A stretch of 13,102 nucleotides of DNA from Clostridiaceae bacterium (GCA_904501875.1 CAJGCQ010000023.1:1-13102); one strand, 5' to 3'. Positions 1 to 7,852 are shown, counted from the stretch's first letter. The notes: generated from the letters alone by a model not told the origin. Program-made: numbers and translations.

Positions 1-740
1 CCTATTTGAATCTTTTTTTTGCACATATCGTTTGCAATTGCGGCGGCAATTCCTCTATAATACAGGTGTAGATTATTTTCTATAACATGCTTAAAAATTG
101 CGTGGGGTGAGGTGAAGGCGCAGTCGGCCATAATGCCGTGTACATTTTTTGGCAGGTCGAGCCCCGCCGCCATAAGTGCGGTTGAGGCACCCATAGAAAT
201 TCCGCAAAGGTATATGGGTAAATCGGCAAATCCGTTTTGATTTGCCCAATTTGCCCAGTCAAGGCAGTCAAATCTCTCGGTAAGTCCGAAGCCCATATAT
301 TCGCCGCCGCTCTCGCCCTGTCCCCGTTGTTCCGCATAAAGCACACTGCAGTCGTTTTCGTGCCAGAATTCCGATACAACCCCGAAATCGTTCGACCACG
401 AGGAGCGCCAGCCGTGCATAGCGATAATAAGTCGTTTTGCATTCTCACAGCGGTGGAGATGTCCCACAAGTCTTTCACTGTCGTGTGCGGTAATTTCCAC
501 AGTTTCACAACCGCTATTTTTAAGCCTTTCCGAAGCTTCGGAAAGTCCTTTAAAAAGCTCTTGCTGTCCACCTGCGCCCGAAAGCTTTGCCATTTGCTTT
601 TGATAAATCTTAGGCTGTTCACGATCAAGGGCAATTTTTACAAGGCTCTTCATAGCGCCGTATGTTACCGCCGCTGCCGCCGTTCCGACTGCAACTGCCG
701 CACTTGCCCAGATAAGGGTATTTTTCATAGCTTTGTTCAT
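1..740 (-). CDS. Alpha/beta hydrolase with N-terminal membrane anchor (3' end outside window)
   Basis: The gene reads leftwards from ATG at 740 and stays open for 246 codons to the window edge, so the C-terminus is missing. A GGAG ribosome binding site lies at 747-750, six bases upstream. Residues about 8-30 form an Ala-rich hydrophobic stretch, likely a signal anchor. The hydrolase core then starts with an oxyanion-type MHGW at 108-111, and the nucleophile elbow GISMG has Ser182. In this fold a catalytic Asp and His follow about 50-100 residues after the Ser, beyond the window. Such proteins are usually esterases or acyl-peptide hydrolases; the substrate cannot be read. It lies 277 bases downstream of guaB on the same strand, with hairpins between. 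Its ribosome binding site is inside a long inverted repeat (742-816), so translation may be regulated. The family call is firm, the function open. Confidence 0.85.
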   Translation of the reverse strand, partial: MNKAMKNTLIWASAAVAVGTAAAAVTYGAMKSLVKIALDREQPKIYQKQMAKLSGAGGQQELFKGLSEASERLKNSGCETVEITAHDSERLVGHLHRCENAKRLIIAMHGWRSSWSNDFGVVSEFWHENDCSVLYAEQRGQGESGGEYMGFGLTERFDCLDWANWANQNGFADLPIYLCGISMGASTALMAAGLDLPKNVHGIMADCAFTSPHAIFKHVIENNLHLYYRGIAAAIANDMCKKKIQI

Positions 741-741
741 A

Positions 742-816
742 TTAATCTCCATTCTGCCGCTAAAGTGTCAGCACAAATAGGTTATGAAATCTCCGACAGC
801 GGCGAATGGAGATTAA
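742..816 (-). promoter_or_regulatory. Inverted repeat enclosing the hydrolase ribosome binding site
   Basis: The arms are 742-760 and 799-816. They are complementary over 18 positions with one extra base in the first arm, separated by 38 bases. In the minus-strand transcript the downstream arm contains GGAG and ends just before the hydrolase ATG, so folding would hide the start site. The pairing is seen directly; a role in translational control is inference. It could instead be a remnant of a small dispersed palindromic element. Confidence 0.55.
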
Positions 817-835
817 ACCGGCATGTTTCGCGGTT

Positions 836-906
836 GCCTTTTATTTTATAAAAGGCGAGCGGAACGCCGCCCCTACATTGTGGTTAGTGTGATTTTTCAC
901 GCTAAC
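836..906. repeat. Two compact palindromes in the guaB-hydrolase spacer
   Basis: A 9-base perfect stem (836-844 with 848-856, loop TTT) is followed by a 10-base stem (883-892 with 897-906, loop TTTT) that has one G-U pair on the plus strand. Between them is GC-rich sequence, GGCGAGCGGAACGCCGCC at 854-871, of a kind often dispersed in Clostridia genomes. Neither hairpin has a convincing U-tract in the guaB direction, so I do not call them terminators. The rest of the 741-1017 spacer shows no gene. Confidence 0.5.
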
Positions 907-1017
907 GCTCCTTGAATTTTTTTCAATATGTTATAAGGCCGACAAAATCCAAGCAGCCTTTGCTCGCACTTTGCCGACCCTTTTATTTTATCCGTTTTAT
1001 ATTGATAAATTCAATAT

Positions 1018-2526
1018 TTAATTATTTAAAGCTGCCGAGGTATCCTTTTGGATAACATCGTGAGCGCCGCCCTCAACAATGCTGGTTGCCGAAACAAGGG
1101 TGAGCTTTGCTTTTGACTGAAGCTCGGGGATAGTAAGGGAACCGCAGTTGCACATGGTGGACTTAACCTTTGAGAGGGAAAGGCTTACATTGTCCTTAAG
1201 ACTGCCCGCATAAGGCACATAGGAATCAACGCCCTCTTCAAATGAAAGCTTTTTATCGCCGCCTAAATCGTAACGCTGCCAGTTTCTTGCTCGATTTGAG
1301 CCCTCGCCCCAATATTCCTTATAGTAATTACCGTTTATGGTAATACGGTTTGTGGGACTTTCGTCAAAGCGGGCAAAATATCTGCCTAACATCAAGAAGT
1401 CCGCCCCCATTGCAAGGGCAAGGGTCATATGGTGGTCGTGAACAATGCCGCCGTCCGAGCATACGGGAACATAAATACCCGTATTTTCAAAGTATTCGTC
1501 CCGTGCGGCGCAAACCTCGATAAGTGCGGTAGCCTGTCCTCTGCCTATACCCTTGGTCTCACGGGTAATGCAGATAGAGCCGCCGCCGATGCCCACCTTT
1601 ATAAAATCGGCTCCCGCCTCTGCTAAGAACATAAAGCCGTCACGGTCCACAACGTTTCCGGCTCCTATCTTAACGGTATCACCGTACTTCTCACGGACAA
1701 ATTTAAGGGTTCGTGCCTGCCATTCGCTGAACCCTTCCGAAGAGTCTATGCAAAGAACATCGGCTCCTGCATTTACAAGGGCGGGAATACGCTCCTCATA
1801 ATCTCTGGTGTTAATTCCGGCACCTACTATGTAGCGCTTGTGGCCATCTAACAGTTCGTTGGGGTTTTCTTTATGGGAGTCATAGTCCTTGCGGAATACA
1901 AAATATTTAAGACAGCCGTTTTTATCAACAATAGGTAGAGAATTAAGCTTATTGTCCCAAATAATATCATTCGCTTGCTTAAGGGTTGTGTCCTCATTGC
2001 CGATAACAAGGGACTCAAGCGGAGTCATAAAGTCGCTTACGGGTGTGTCTTCAGACATACGGCTCACCCTGTAGTCACGGCTGGTAACAATTCCCAAAAG
2101 CTTGCCGCCAGATTTACCGTCCGAGGTGACAGCCACGGTGGAATGACCGTTTTTCGCCTTTAGCGCTAAAATATCGGCAAGGGTACTGTCGGGAGTGACA
2201 TTGGAATCGCTTACAACAAATCCTGCCTTGTAGCTCTTTGCACGCTCTACCATAGCCGCCTCGTCCTCAATCGACTGTGAGCCGTAGATAAAGGAAACAC
2301 CGCCCTCACGGGCCAGCGCTACGGCAAGACGGTCGCCGGAGACCGACTGCATTATAGCCGAAACAAGGGGGATATTCATAGAAATTGCAGGCTCTTCACC
2401 CTTTTTAAACTTTACAAGCGGTGTTTTAAGGCTTACATTTGCAGGAATGCACTCTGCCGATGAATAACCGGGGACTAAAAGATAGTCGTTAAAGGTATGG
2501 GATTCCTCTTTGAAATAATATGCCAT
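1018..2526 (-). CDS. guaB: IMP dehydrogenase
   Basis: This enzyme oxidises IMP to XMP with NAD+, the committed step to GMP in the cytoplasm. The protein has 502 residues: a split TIM-barrel catalytic domain with a CBS-pair insert at about residues 102-220. The catalytic loop is GIGGGSICITRE with nucleophile Cys319. Asp261 (IDSSEG), Arg382 (GRYFAR), the Arg418-Tyr419 dyad (NWQRYD) and flap residue Glu431 are all present. The sequence and numbering match, as I remember it, the enzyme of the protozoan Tritrichomonas foetus more closely than typical E. coli or Bacillus GuaB. Lys310 and Glu431 are the residues linked there to low mycophenolic acid sensitivity. GGGAG at 2536-2540 fixes the start, and a consensus promoter lies at 2570-2597. 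It forms a single-gene unit, on the same strand as guaA at the right edge. Confidence 0.97.
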   Translation of the reverse strand: MAYYFKEESHTFNDYLLVPGYSSAECIPANVSLKTPLVKFKKGEEPAISMNIPLVSAIMQSVSGDRLAVALAREGGVSFIYGSQSIEDEAAMVERAKSYKAGFVVSDSNVTPDSTLADILALKAKNGHSTVAVTSDGKSGGKLLGIVTSRDYRVSRMSEDTPVSDFMTPLESLVIGNEDTTLKQANDIIWDNKLNSLPIVDKNGCLKYFVFRKDYDSHKENPNELLDGHKRYIVGAGINTRDYEERIPALVNAGADVLCIDSSEGFSEWQARTLKFVREKYGDTVKIGAGNVVDRDGFMFLAEAGADFIKVGIGGGSICITRETKGIGRGQATALIEVCAARDEYFENTGIYVPVCSDGGIVHDHHMTLALAMGADFLMLGRYFARFDESPTNRITINGNYYKEYWGEGSNRARNWQRYDLGGDKKLSFEEGVDSYVPYAGSLKDNVSLSLSKVKSTMCNCGSLTIPELQSKAKLTLVSATSIVEGGAHDVIQKDTSAALNN

Positions 2527-2569
2527 TCGTATTTACTCCCTTTCACGTAATAATTTATATATTTTTATA

Positions 2570-2597
2570 ATTATACCATAAGAAATCAGCTTGTCAA
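2570..2597 (-). promoter_or_regulatory. guaB promoter
   Basis: On the minus strand, TTGACA (2592-2597) and TATAAT (2570-2575) are both perfect consensus boxes with a 16-base spacer. They lie about 45 bases before the guaB start. No palindromic operator or purine riboswitch was seen in the short leader. Confidence 0.85.
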
Positions 2598-2657
2598 CCG
2601 ATAAAATGCTTAAATTTGCCCGTATTTAAGTATTTTTGCAATAAATCTAAAAAAAGC

Positions 2658-2686
2658 TTGATTTTCCGCATTCTTTATGGTATAAT
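2658..2686 (+). promoter_or_regulatory. rpsB-tsf promoter
   Basis: TTGATT (2658-2663) and TATAAT (2681-2686) are separated by 17 bases. The promoter diverges from the guaB promoter about 60 bases away. Both share the sequence TATGGTATAAT at their -10 ends. Confidence 0.85.
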
Positions 2687-2689
2687 ACA

Positions 2690-2807
2690 TCAGCTGTGCG
2701 GTACGCATAGTAATAAAACACACATTCCGTCTTAAGCGGTCAGGTGTTCCTTTGGGAATTCGCCGTAAAATGTCGGGATGGAGGAAAAACCTCAGGAGGA
2801 ATAAAAA
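2690..2807 (+). promoter_or_regulatory. Structured 5' leader of rpsB
   Basis: About 115 bases separate the promoter from the rpsB ATG. The best hairpin pairs GGTGTTCC (2743-2750) with GGAATTCGCC (2755-2764), with a TTTG loop and a two-base bulge. A short CCGT/GCGG stem precedes it (2727-2739). A small GAGG/CCTC hairpin (2781-2793) sits right before the AGGAGG ribosome binding site (2794-2799). Ribosomal protein leaders often mediate autogenous control; S2 binding here is inference, and I did not recognise a named RNA family. Confidence 0.4.
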
Positions 2808-3563
2808 ATGGCATCAGTAGTATCAATGAAACAGCTTCTTGAAGCAGGCGTTCATTTCGGACACCAGACAAGACGCTGGAACCCGAAAATGGCGGAGTAC
2901 ATTTTCACCGAGCGTAACGGAATTTACATCATCGACCTTCAGAAGACCGTAAAGAAGCTTAACGAGGCTTACATCTTCGCCCGCAACATCGCGGCTGAAG
3001 GCGGCGACATTCTCTTTGTAGGCACAAAGAAGCAGGCTCAGGACTCTGTTAAGGAAGAGGCAGAGCATTGCGGTATGCCTTATGTAAACGCGCGCTGGCT
3101 CGGCGGTATGCTTACCAACTTCACAACAATTCGCGCTCGTATTGCAAGACTTAACCAGCTCCGCACTATGAGAGATGACGGAACATTTGAGCTTCTCCCC
3201 AAGAAAGAGGTAGTTAAGCTCAACCTTGAGATTGAAAAGCTCGAGAAGTTCTTAGGCGGAATTCAGGATATGAAGAAAATCCCCGGAGCGCTCTTTATAG
3301 TAGACCCCCGCAAGGAGAGAATCGCTGTAGCAGAGGCTAAAAAGCTCGGCATTCCGATTATTGCTATCGTAGATACCAACTGCGATCCTGATGAAATCGA
3401 CGCAGTTATCCCCGGCAACGATGACGCTATCCGTGCTGTTAAGCTCATTGCCGAGACTATGGCTGCCGCTGTTATCGAGGGCAGACAGGGCTCCGAGATG
3501 GGAACTGCCGCCCAGGATGAGACTGTCGAGGAAGAGGCTCCCGCAGAGGAAGTAGCTGAATAA
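2808..3563 (+). CDS. rpsB: 30S ribosomal protein S2
   Basis: This structural protein of the small ribosomal subunit is needed for S1 or mRNA-platform assembly. The 251-residue protein opens with the S2 signature (MKQLLEAGVHFGHQTRRWNP). It contains the family's FVGTKKQAQ and NARWLGGMLTN segments and the PDAI-type region (VDPRKERIAVAEAKKLGIP). The last 20 or so residues are an acidic low-complexity tail (EEEAPAEEVAE) common in Clostridia S2. AGGAGG lies eight bases before the ATG. It is the first gene of a two-gene operon with tsf, the standard bacterial order. Confidence 0.98.
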   Translation: MASVVSMKQLLEAGVHFGHQTRRWNPKMAEYIFTERNGIYIIDLQKTVKKLNEAYIFARNIAAEGGDILFVGTKKQAQDSVKEEAEHCGMPYVNARWLGGMLTNFTTIRARIARLNQLRTMRDDGTFELLPKKEVVKLNLEIEKLEKFLGGIQDMKKIPGALFIVDPRKERIAVAEAKKLGIPIIAIVDTNCDPDEIDAVIPGNDDAIRAVKLIAETMAAAVIEGRQGSEMGTAAQDETVEEEAPAEEVAE

Positions 3564-3587
3564 TTAGCTTTTTAGGAGGAAAATACA

Positions 3588-4499
3588 ATGGCTTTTACTG
3601 CTAAAGATGTACAGGCTTTAAGAGAAAAGACAGGCTGCGGTATGATGGACTGCAAAAAGGCACTTACTGAGTGTAATGGAGATATGGATGCCGCAACCGA
3701 TTATTTAAGAGAAAAGGGACTCGCTTCCCAGGCTAAAAAGGCAGGCCGTGTTGCCGCTGAGGGTACTGTAAGCGCTTACACCGGAAACGGCGTTGGCGTT
3801 GTCGTAGAATTAAACAGCGAAACCGATTTCGTTGCTAACGGTGACGGCTTTAAGGCGCTTGCAAATGAGATAGCAGAGATTATTGCTGAGCAGAATCCTG
3901 CTGATCTTGATGCTTTGCTTGCTTGCACCAAGGACGGAAAGAAGGTTGAAGAGAAGGTTCAGGAGTTGTTCCTTGCCGTTCGTGAAAATATTAAGGTTCG
4001 CCGTTTTGCCCGTTTTGAGGGTAAGGTTGTTTCCTATGTTCACGCAGGCGGAAAAATCGGCGTTCTCGTTAACTTCGATACCTCGCTTGACGTTGACAAT
4101 GCTGATTTTGTAACAATGGCTAAGAATGTTGCAATGCAGATTGCCGCTATGAACCCGTCCTATCTTGACGAGGCTTCCGTTCCCGCTGAGGTACTTGATA
4201 AGGAAAAGGAAATCCTTATCGCTCAGATGAAGGAAGACCCCAAGATGGCTAACAAGCCTGAGGCTGTACTCGGCAAAATTGTTGAGGGTAAAATCGGTAA
4301 GTATTATAAGGAAAACTGCCTTGTTGAGCAGCAGTTCGTTATAGACGGCGACATCACCGTAGGCAAGTATATCGAGAATACCGCTAAGGCTCTCGGCGCA
4401 GATGTTAAGCTCACCTCTTTCATTCGCTTTGAAAAGGGCGAGGGAATAGAGAAGCGCGTTGACGATTTCGCCGCTGAAGTTGCCGGAATGGTAAAATAA
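3588..4499 (+). CDS. tsf: Translation elongation factor Ts
   Basis: EF-Ts is the guanine nucleotide exchange factor that releases GDP from EF-Tu. The 303-residue length is normal for the full-length bacterial form. The N-terminal UBA-like domain carries REKTGCGMMDCKKAL (about residues 13-27), where most bacteria have TGAGMMDCK. The TDFVA motif that contacts EF-Tu is at about residues 79-83 (ETDFVANG). Two core subdomains follow, with KVVSYVHAGGKIGVLV at the start of the second half. It starts 24 bases after rpsB, with AGGAGG before the ATG, and is cotranscribed with it. An intrinsic terminator follows at once. Confidence 0.98.
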   Translation: MAFTAKDVQALREKTGCGMMDCKKALTECNGDMDAATDYLREKGLASQAKKAGRVAAEGTVSAYTGNGVGVVVELNSETDFVANGDGFKALANEIAEIIAEQNPADLDALLACTKDGKKVEEKVQELFLAVRENIKVRRFARFEGKVVSYVHAGGKIGVLVNFDTSLDVDNADFVTMAKNVAMQIAAMNPSYLDEASVPAEVLDKEKEILIAQMKEDPKMANKPEAVLGKIVEGKIGKYYKENCLVEQQFVIDGDITVGKYIENTAKALGADVKLTSFIRFEKGEGIEKRVDDFAAEVAGMVK

Positions 4500-4513
4500 T
4501 TAAAATTAGATTT

Positions 4514-4553
4514 AAACCGAGGCTGTCGTTTTGACGATGGCCTCGGTTTTTTA
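4514..4553 (+). terminator. Intrinsic terminator of rpsB-tsf
   Basis: AAACCGAGGC (4514-4523) pairs with GCCTCGGTTT (4540-4549). A second inner TCGT/ACGA stem lies across a small TG/TG internal loop. A run of six T begins at 4547. It lies 15 bases after the tsf stop. Confidence 0.93.
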
Positions 4554-4562
4554 TTATTTTTC

Positions 4563-4591
4563 TTGTAAAGCGGGGAATATTATGTTATGAT
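4563..4591 (+). promoter_or_regulatory. Promoter of the cdd-pdp operon
   Basis: TTGTAA (4563-4568), a 17-base spacer and TATGAT (4586-4591) form a reasonable sigma-A promoter. A TGT directly before the -10 box gives an extended -10. It lies just after the tsf terminator and about 20 bases before the cdd start, so the leader is very short. Confidence 0.65.
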
Positions 4592-4613
4592 TTTTTAAAA
4601 GAGGTGTGGCACT

Positions 4614-5018
4614 ATGACCGATAAAGAGCTTATCCTAAAAGCGGTTGAGGCAATGGATAATGCCTATGCGCCCTATTCGGGTTTTAAGGTTGGGGCGGCT
4701 TTGCTTTCCGAGGACGGCAGAGTATTCAGCGGTTGCAATATAGAAAACGCAGCATATCCTGCAGGAATATGCGGGGAGAGAACGGCGATAGGCAGTGCGG
4801 TTTCAGCGGGTGTAAGAAATTTTGTTAAAATAGCCATAGTCGGCGAGAAAAACGGAGCAATCTCTGATTATTGTACGCCCTGCGGAATATGCCGTCAGGT
4901 ATTAAGCGAGTTTTGCGGTGAGAATTTTGAAATACTGCTTTATGACGGGAAAACGGTTAAAAGCTATCGATTCAAGGAGCTTTTACCCCATAAATTTGGG
5001 AGTGATGAGTTATGCTGA
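4614..5018 (+). CDS. cdd: Cytidine deaminase
   Basis: Cdd deaminates cytidine and deoxycytidine to uridine and deoxyuridine in pyrimidine salvage. The 134-residue length is that of the small homotetrameric Firmicute type. The ribose-binding FSGCNIENA segment is at residues 38-46. The zinc site is Cys53, Cys87 and Cys90 (AGICGERTA and TPCGICRQV), with Glu55 as proton shuttle. GAGGTG at 4601-4606 lies seven bases before the ATG. Its last codons overlap the start of the next gene, implying translational coupling with the phosphorylase that uses its product. Confidence 0.97.
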   Translation: MTDKELILKAVEAMDNAYAPYSGFKVGAALLSEDGRVFSGCNIENAAYPAGICGERTAIGSAVSAGVRNFVKIAIVGEKNGAISDYCTPCGICRQVLSEFCGENFEILLYDGKTVKSYRFKELLPHKFGSDELC

Positions 5019-6307
5019 TGACCGATATAATCGAAAAAAAGAGGTATAAGCTCCCGCTTAGTGATAAGGAAATAGAATTTTTTGTGTCGGGAGTTACCGA
5101 TAAGAGCATACCCGATTATCAGATTTCCGCCCTTTTAATGGCTATACTTTTAAACGGTATGGATAGGCGTGAGACCGTAACCCTTACCGCACTTATGGCA
5201 AAAAGCGGTGATATTCTTGATTTGTCCGACCTTTCCCACACGGCGGATAAGCACAGTACGGGCGGTGTGGGGGACAAAACCACCCTTGCGGTCGCACCTA
5301 TTGCGGCGGCGCTCGGCTGTACGGTTGCTAAAATGTCGGGCAGAGGACTGGGCTTTACGGGTGGCACAGTTGATAAGCTTGAATCTATCACAGGCTATAA
5401 AACTGCGCTCGAAACTACTGAATTTAAGAAAATTGCTAAGGAATACGGAATGTGTGTTACGGGGCAGAGCGGCAATTTCGCTCCTGCCGATAAACGGCTT
5501 TACGCAATAAGGGATGTCACCGCAACTGTAAACAGTATACCCCTTATCGCTTCAAGCATTATGAGCAAAAAGCTGGCAGCGGGGGCGGAAACAATAGTTC
5601 TTGATGTAAAGTTTGGCAGCGGTGCTTTTATGAAAACAGCAGAGGATGCCGAAAAGCTTGCGCACGAAATGGTGGAGATAGGTAATGGTGCCGGCAGAAA
5701 AACCGCCGCTGTTATTACCGATATGGATGTGCCGCTCGGTTTTGCTATAGGCAACGCTTTAGAGGTTGCAGAGGCGGTAAAGGTATTAAAGGGCGAGGGC
5801 GAAGAGGCTTTGACAGGCCTTTGCCTGCTGCTGGCGGCAAAAATGTATCAAATAAGCTTTGGTAAGACCGAAGAGGAAAGTGTATCGGCGGCAAAGAAGG
5901 CGATAGCCGACGGCTCTGCTTTCAAAACCCTGTGCGCCGCCGTAAGAGCACAGGGCGGCGATGAAAAGCTTTTGACAGGCGAGCATAAATTTCCCGAACC
6001 TGCAGCCTCTTTAGAACTGCTCTCTCCCGCAGAGGGATATATAACCGCTATGAACAGCGAAACTGTGGGCAAGGCTGCGGCCATGACGGGAGCGGGCAGA
6101 GAAAGGCTCGGCGACTGTATAGATTATTCTGCGGGAATAATCCTTTTAAAAAAGTACGGCGATTATGTGCAAAAAGGGGAGCGGTTAGCCACGCTTTACG
6201 GCGCACCCCAGCGGATAAAAGATGCACAGGAAAGGCTTTTAGGGGCATACGCGATAGAAGAAAGCAGAGCGCCTAAAAAACCGATTGTTTACAAGGTAAT
6301 TGAGTGA
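5012..6307 (+). CDS. pdp: Pyrimidine-nucleoside phosphorylase
   Basis: The enzyme splits uridine, deoxyuridine or thymidine with phosphate to give the base and (deoxy)ribose 1-phosphate. The protein has 431 residues, the usual length. The phosphate site DKHSTGGVGDKT is at 79-90, the family signature SGRGLGFTGGTVDKLES at 109-125, and the pyrimidine-binding RDVTATV and SSIMSKK at about 167-187. The C-terminal alpha/beta domain is intact. Starts at 5012 (overlapping cdd by seven bases) and 5018 (sharing one base with the cdd stop) are both possible. GGGAG at 4998-5002 favours 5012. The sequence does not settle broad (Pdp) against thymidine-only (DeoA) specificity; the Firmicute context and the cdd partner favour Pdp. 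Confidence 0.95.
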   Translation: MLMTDIIEKKRYKLPLSDKEIEFFVSGVTDKSIPDYQISALLMAILLNGMDRRETVTLTALMAKSGDILDLSDLSHTADKHSTGGVGDKTTLAVAPIAAALGCTVAKMSGRGLGFTGGTVDKLESITGYKTALETTEFKKIAKEYGMCVTGQSGNFAPADKRLYAIRDVTATVNSIPLIASSIMSKKLAAGAETIVLDVKFGSGAFMKTAEDAEKLAHEMVEIGNGAGRKTAAVITDMDVPLGFAIGNALEVAEAVKVLKGEGEEALTGLCLLLAAKMYQISFGKTEEESVSAAKKAIADGSAFKTLCAAVRAQGGDEKLLTGEHKFPEPAASLELLSPAEGYITAMNSETVGKAAAMTGAGRERLGDCIDYSAGIILLKKYGDYVQKGERLATLYGAPQRIKDAQERLLGAYAIEESRAPKKPIVYKVIE

Positions 6308-6317
6308 GGTGTGAAAA

Positions 6318-6683
6318 ATGTCGCTTTGCGAAAATCCGCAGTATATACACGAGCCAACCCCCTTACAATGCGGTCAGGCAGTGCTTGCAATGCTCAGTGG
6401 AAAAACGGTGGATGAGGTCGTTTTGCTTGTAGGTACCCATCGAGAAACCAAGCTTTGCGATATGCTGTCTTTCTTGAAGAACGAGGGGATAGCTTTTGAA
6501 AACCGCCGTGTGCAGGTAAATGATAAATCGGAGCTGCCCGAAATTTGCATTTTGAGCCTTGAAACACCCCGTTGCTGGCATTGGTCGCTGTATTTTAGGG
6601 GAAAATTTTTAGACCCCGAGCACGGAATACTTGATGATTTCCCAAAAGCAAACCGCAAGTATTACTGGGAAATAAAGGCTTAG
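6318..6683 (+). CDS. Small C39-like cysteine peptidase domain protein
   Basis: This is a 121-residue stand-alone domain without signal peptide or membrane segment. The pattern LQCGQAVLAMLSG (residues 16-28) with Cys18, then CWHWSLYF with His88 and FLDPEHG with Asp99, fits the Cys-His-Asp triad of the C39/papain-like fold. In that fold Cys begins a helix and His and Asp lie on neighbouring strands. Classic C39 domains are leader peptidases of bacteriocin exporters, but no exporter or leader peptide is nearby. It starts 10 bases after the pdp stop with GAGGTG (6306-6311), so it is probably the last gene of the nucleoside salvage operon. A role in that pathway is not evident. The fold is likely, the activity unproven. 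Confidence 0.65.
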   Translation: MSLCENPQYIHEPTPLQCGQAVLAMLSGKTVDEVVLLVGTHRETKLCDMLSFLKNEGIAFENRRVQVNDKSELPEICILSLETPRCWHWSLYFRGKFLDPEHGILDDFPKANRKYYWEIKA

Positions 6684-6721
6684 GGTGGCAAGAATAATCC
6701 GAACCTGCCTGAAATAGCTAC

Positions 6722-6742
6722 TTATTCCCACTCGATTGCGGG
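6722..6742 (-). repeat. Copy of the guaA 3' tip (putative attachment site, left)
   Basis: The plus strand TTATTCCCACTCGATTGCGGG resembles the guaA end at 12871-12894. TCCCACTCGAT is identical, followed in both by TTGCGGG, with three bases missing here. On the minus strand it reads through KNPAIEWE to TAA, against KPPATIEWE and TGA in real guaA. The frame is open for only 14 codons before a TAG. This is what an integrative element leaves at the distal junction after inserting at the guaA end. Confidence 0.5.
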
Positions 6743-6946
6743 ATTCTTCTTTGGCTTGTTTATGCCCTAAATTATATTCTAAAAGCCAATTTTGACATCG
6801 TTTTTCTAACCATTATTTCATTTATCAAAATTTTTGTTGCAGAAAAAAGTTGCAAAATTGCTTATGGAATGATGCCGCGTGGTTGTGGCCTTATCGGCTC
6901 TCACCGGTTAGCACACTCAGGTGAATCAGCATCTTATCCATAGGGC

Positions 6947-7819
6947 CTACCTTTTCTTATCCATAGGCAATTCACTCCAGAGAGTAAAACCCAATATTAG
7001 CAGTCCGCCAAGGATTTGCGGGGGAGTTATCCTTTCTTTTAACCAAACCACGCTCACCAAAACGGCTACCAATGGATCTATATAACTTAAAATAGCCACT
7101 TTTTGTCCCGGCAAATCCTTGATCGCAGAAAAATACATACAGTAGGAAATTCCGGTGTGCACAAGACCGACAATCAGCAAGGCGGTGATGCCGCTTTTAT
7201 TTAATCCAACAAAGTTAAATCCGCTTGTAGCAATAACGTAAGGAAGCAGGATGACAATAGCGGAGAGAAATTGCACAAACGTGCGATGCAGTCCCGTTAC
7301 GCCTTTTATAAATTTATTGAGCAACATAACCACCGCATAAAATATGGCAGCCGTTAATCCAAAAACAATACCGAGCAAATCTTGTTTTCCGCCACCCGTA
7401 GCGCCAGTAATTAAAACAAGACCTATAGTAGACATCACAAAGCAGAGGATTTGTTTTGGTGAAAGTTTTTCTTTGAACAGCAAGGGACAAGCCACCATCA
7501 CAAGGACAGGCGCAAAATAATAACTTAAGGTTGCCACCGATACAGAAGTGTATTTGTATGCTTCAAACAGGAAAATCCAATTCACACCCATACTTGCACC
7601 GGAAAGCAGTAGGAGCAGCAATTCTTTTTTGATATGGCTAATGGGGAGCTTTTGTTTGGTGACCAGCAGGAATCCGCCCACTAAAAAGGCGGCAAGCCCG
7701 GCACGATACAACGCCAATTCGCCGGAACGAATGTCGATATTTCGCACAAATGGAGCCAACGTACCGAATATTAACATCGATGCAGCCATTAAACTCTTTG
7801 CGGTATTTTCACGCTTCAT
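6947..7819 (-). CDS. EamA-family (drug/metabolite transporter) permease
   Basis: This is a 290-residue inner-membrane protein built almost wholly of hydrophobic helices, about ten, as expected for two fused five-helix EamA repeats. The first repeat opens with SLMAASMLIFGTLAPFVR and the ELALYR turn near residue 32; the second begins near GIVFGLTAAIFYAVVMLL. The C-terminus is short and basic (MDKKR). The frame is open further upstream, but the ATG at 7819 is chosen because GAGG precedes it by nine bases and the extra residues do not look like family sequence. The DMT superfamily exports metabolites or drugs by unknown coupling; the substrate cannot be read. It is a single-gene unit with its promoter at 7853-7870. 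Confidence 0.9.
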   Translation of the reverse strand: MKRENTAKSLMAASMLIFGTLAPFVRNIDIRSGELALYRAGLAAFLVGGFLLVTKQKLPISHIKKELLLLLLSGASMGVNWIFLFEAYKYTSVSVATLSYYFAPVLVMVACPLLFKEKLSPKQILCFVMSTIGLVLITGATGGGKQDLLGIVFGLTAAIFYAVVMLLNKFIKGVTGLHRTFVQFLSAIVILLPYVIATSGFNFVGLNKSGITALLIVGLVHTGISYCMYFSAIKDLPGQKVAILSYIDPLVAVLVSVVWLKERITPPQILGGLLILGFTLWSELPMDKKR

Positions 7820-7852
7820 AAAATCCAACCTCATATCCACAGGAAAAATCGT

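Noticed and set aside
80..634. A 184-codon open frame on the minus strand
   Set aside because: It is in a different frame from the hydrolase that covers the same bases with its GxSxG motif and ribosome binding site; the product resembles no family.
836..906. Hairpins after guaB as its terminator
   Set aside because: They lie over 110 bases past the stop, and no U-tract follows in the leftward direction.
2527..2569. A purine riboswitch or PurR operator before guaB
   Set aside because: The leader is only about 35 bases long and shows neither riboswitch architecture nor a PurBox-like repeat.
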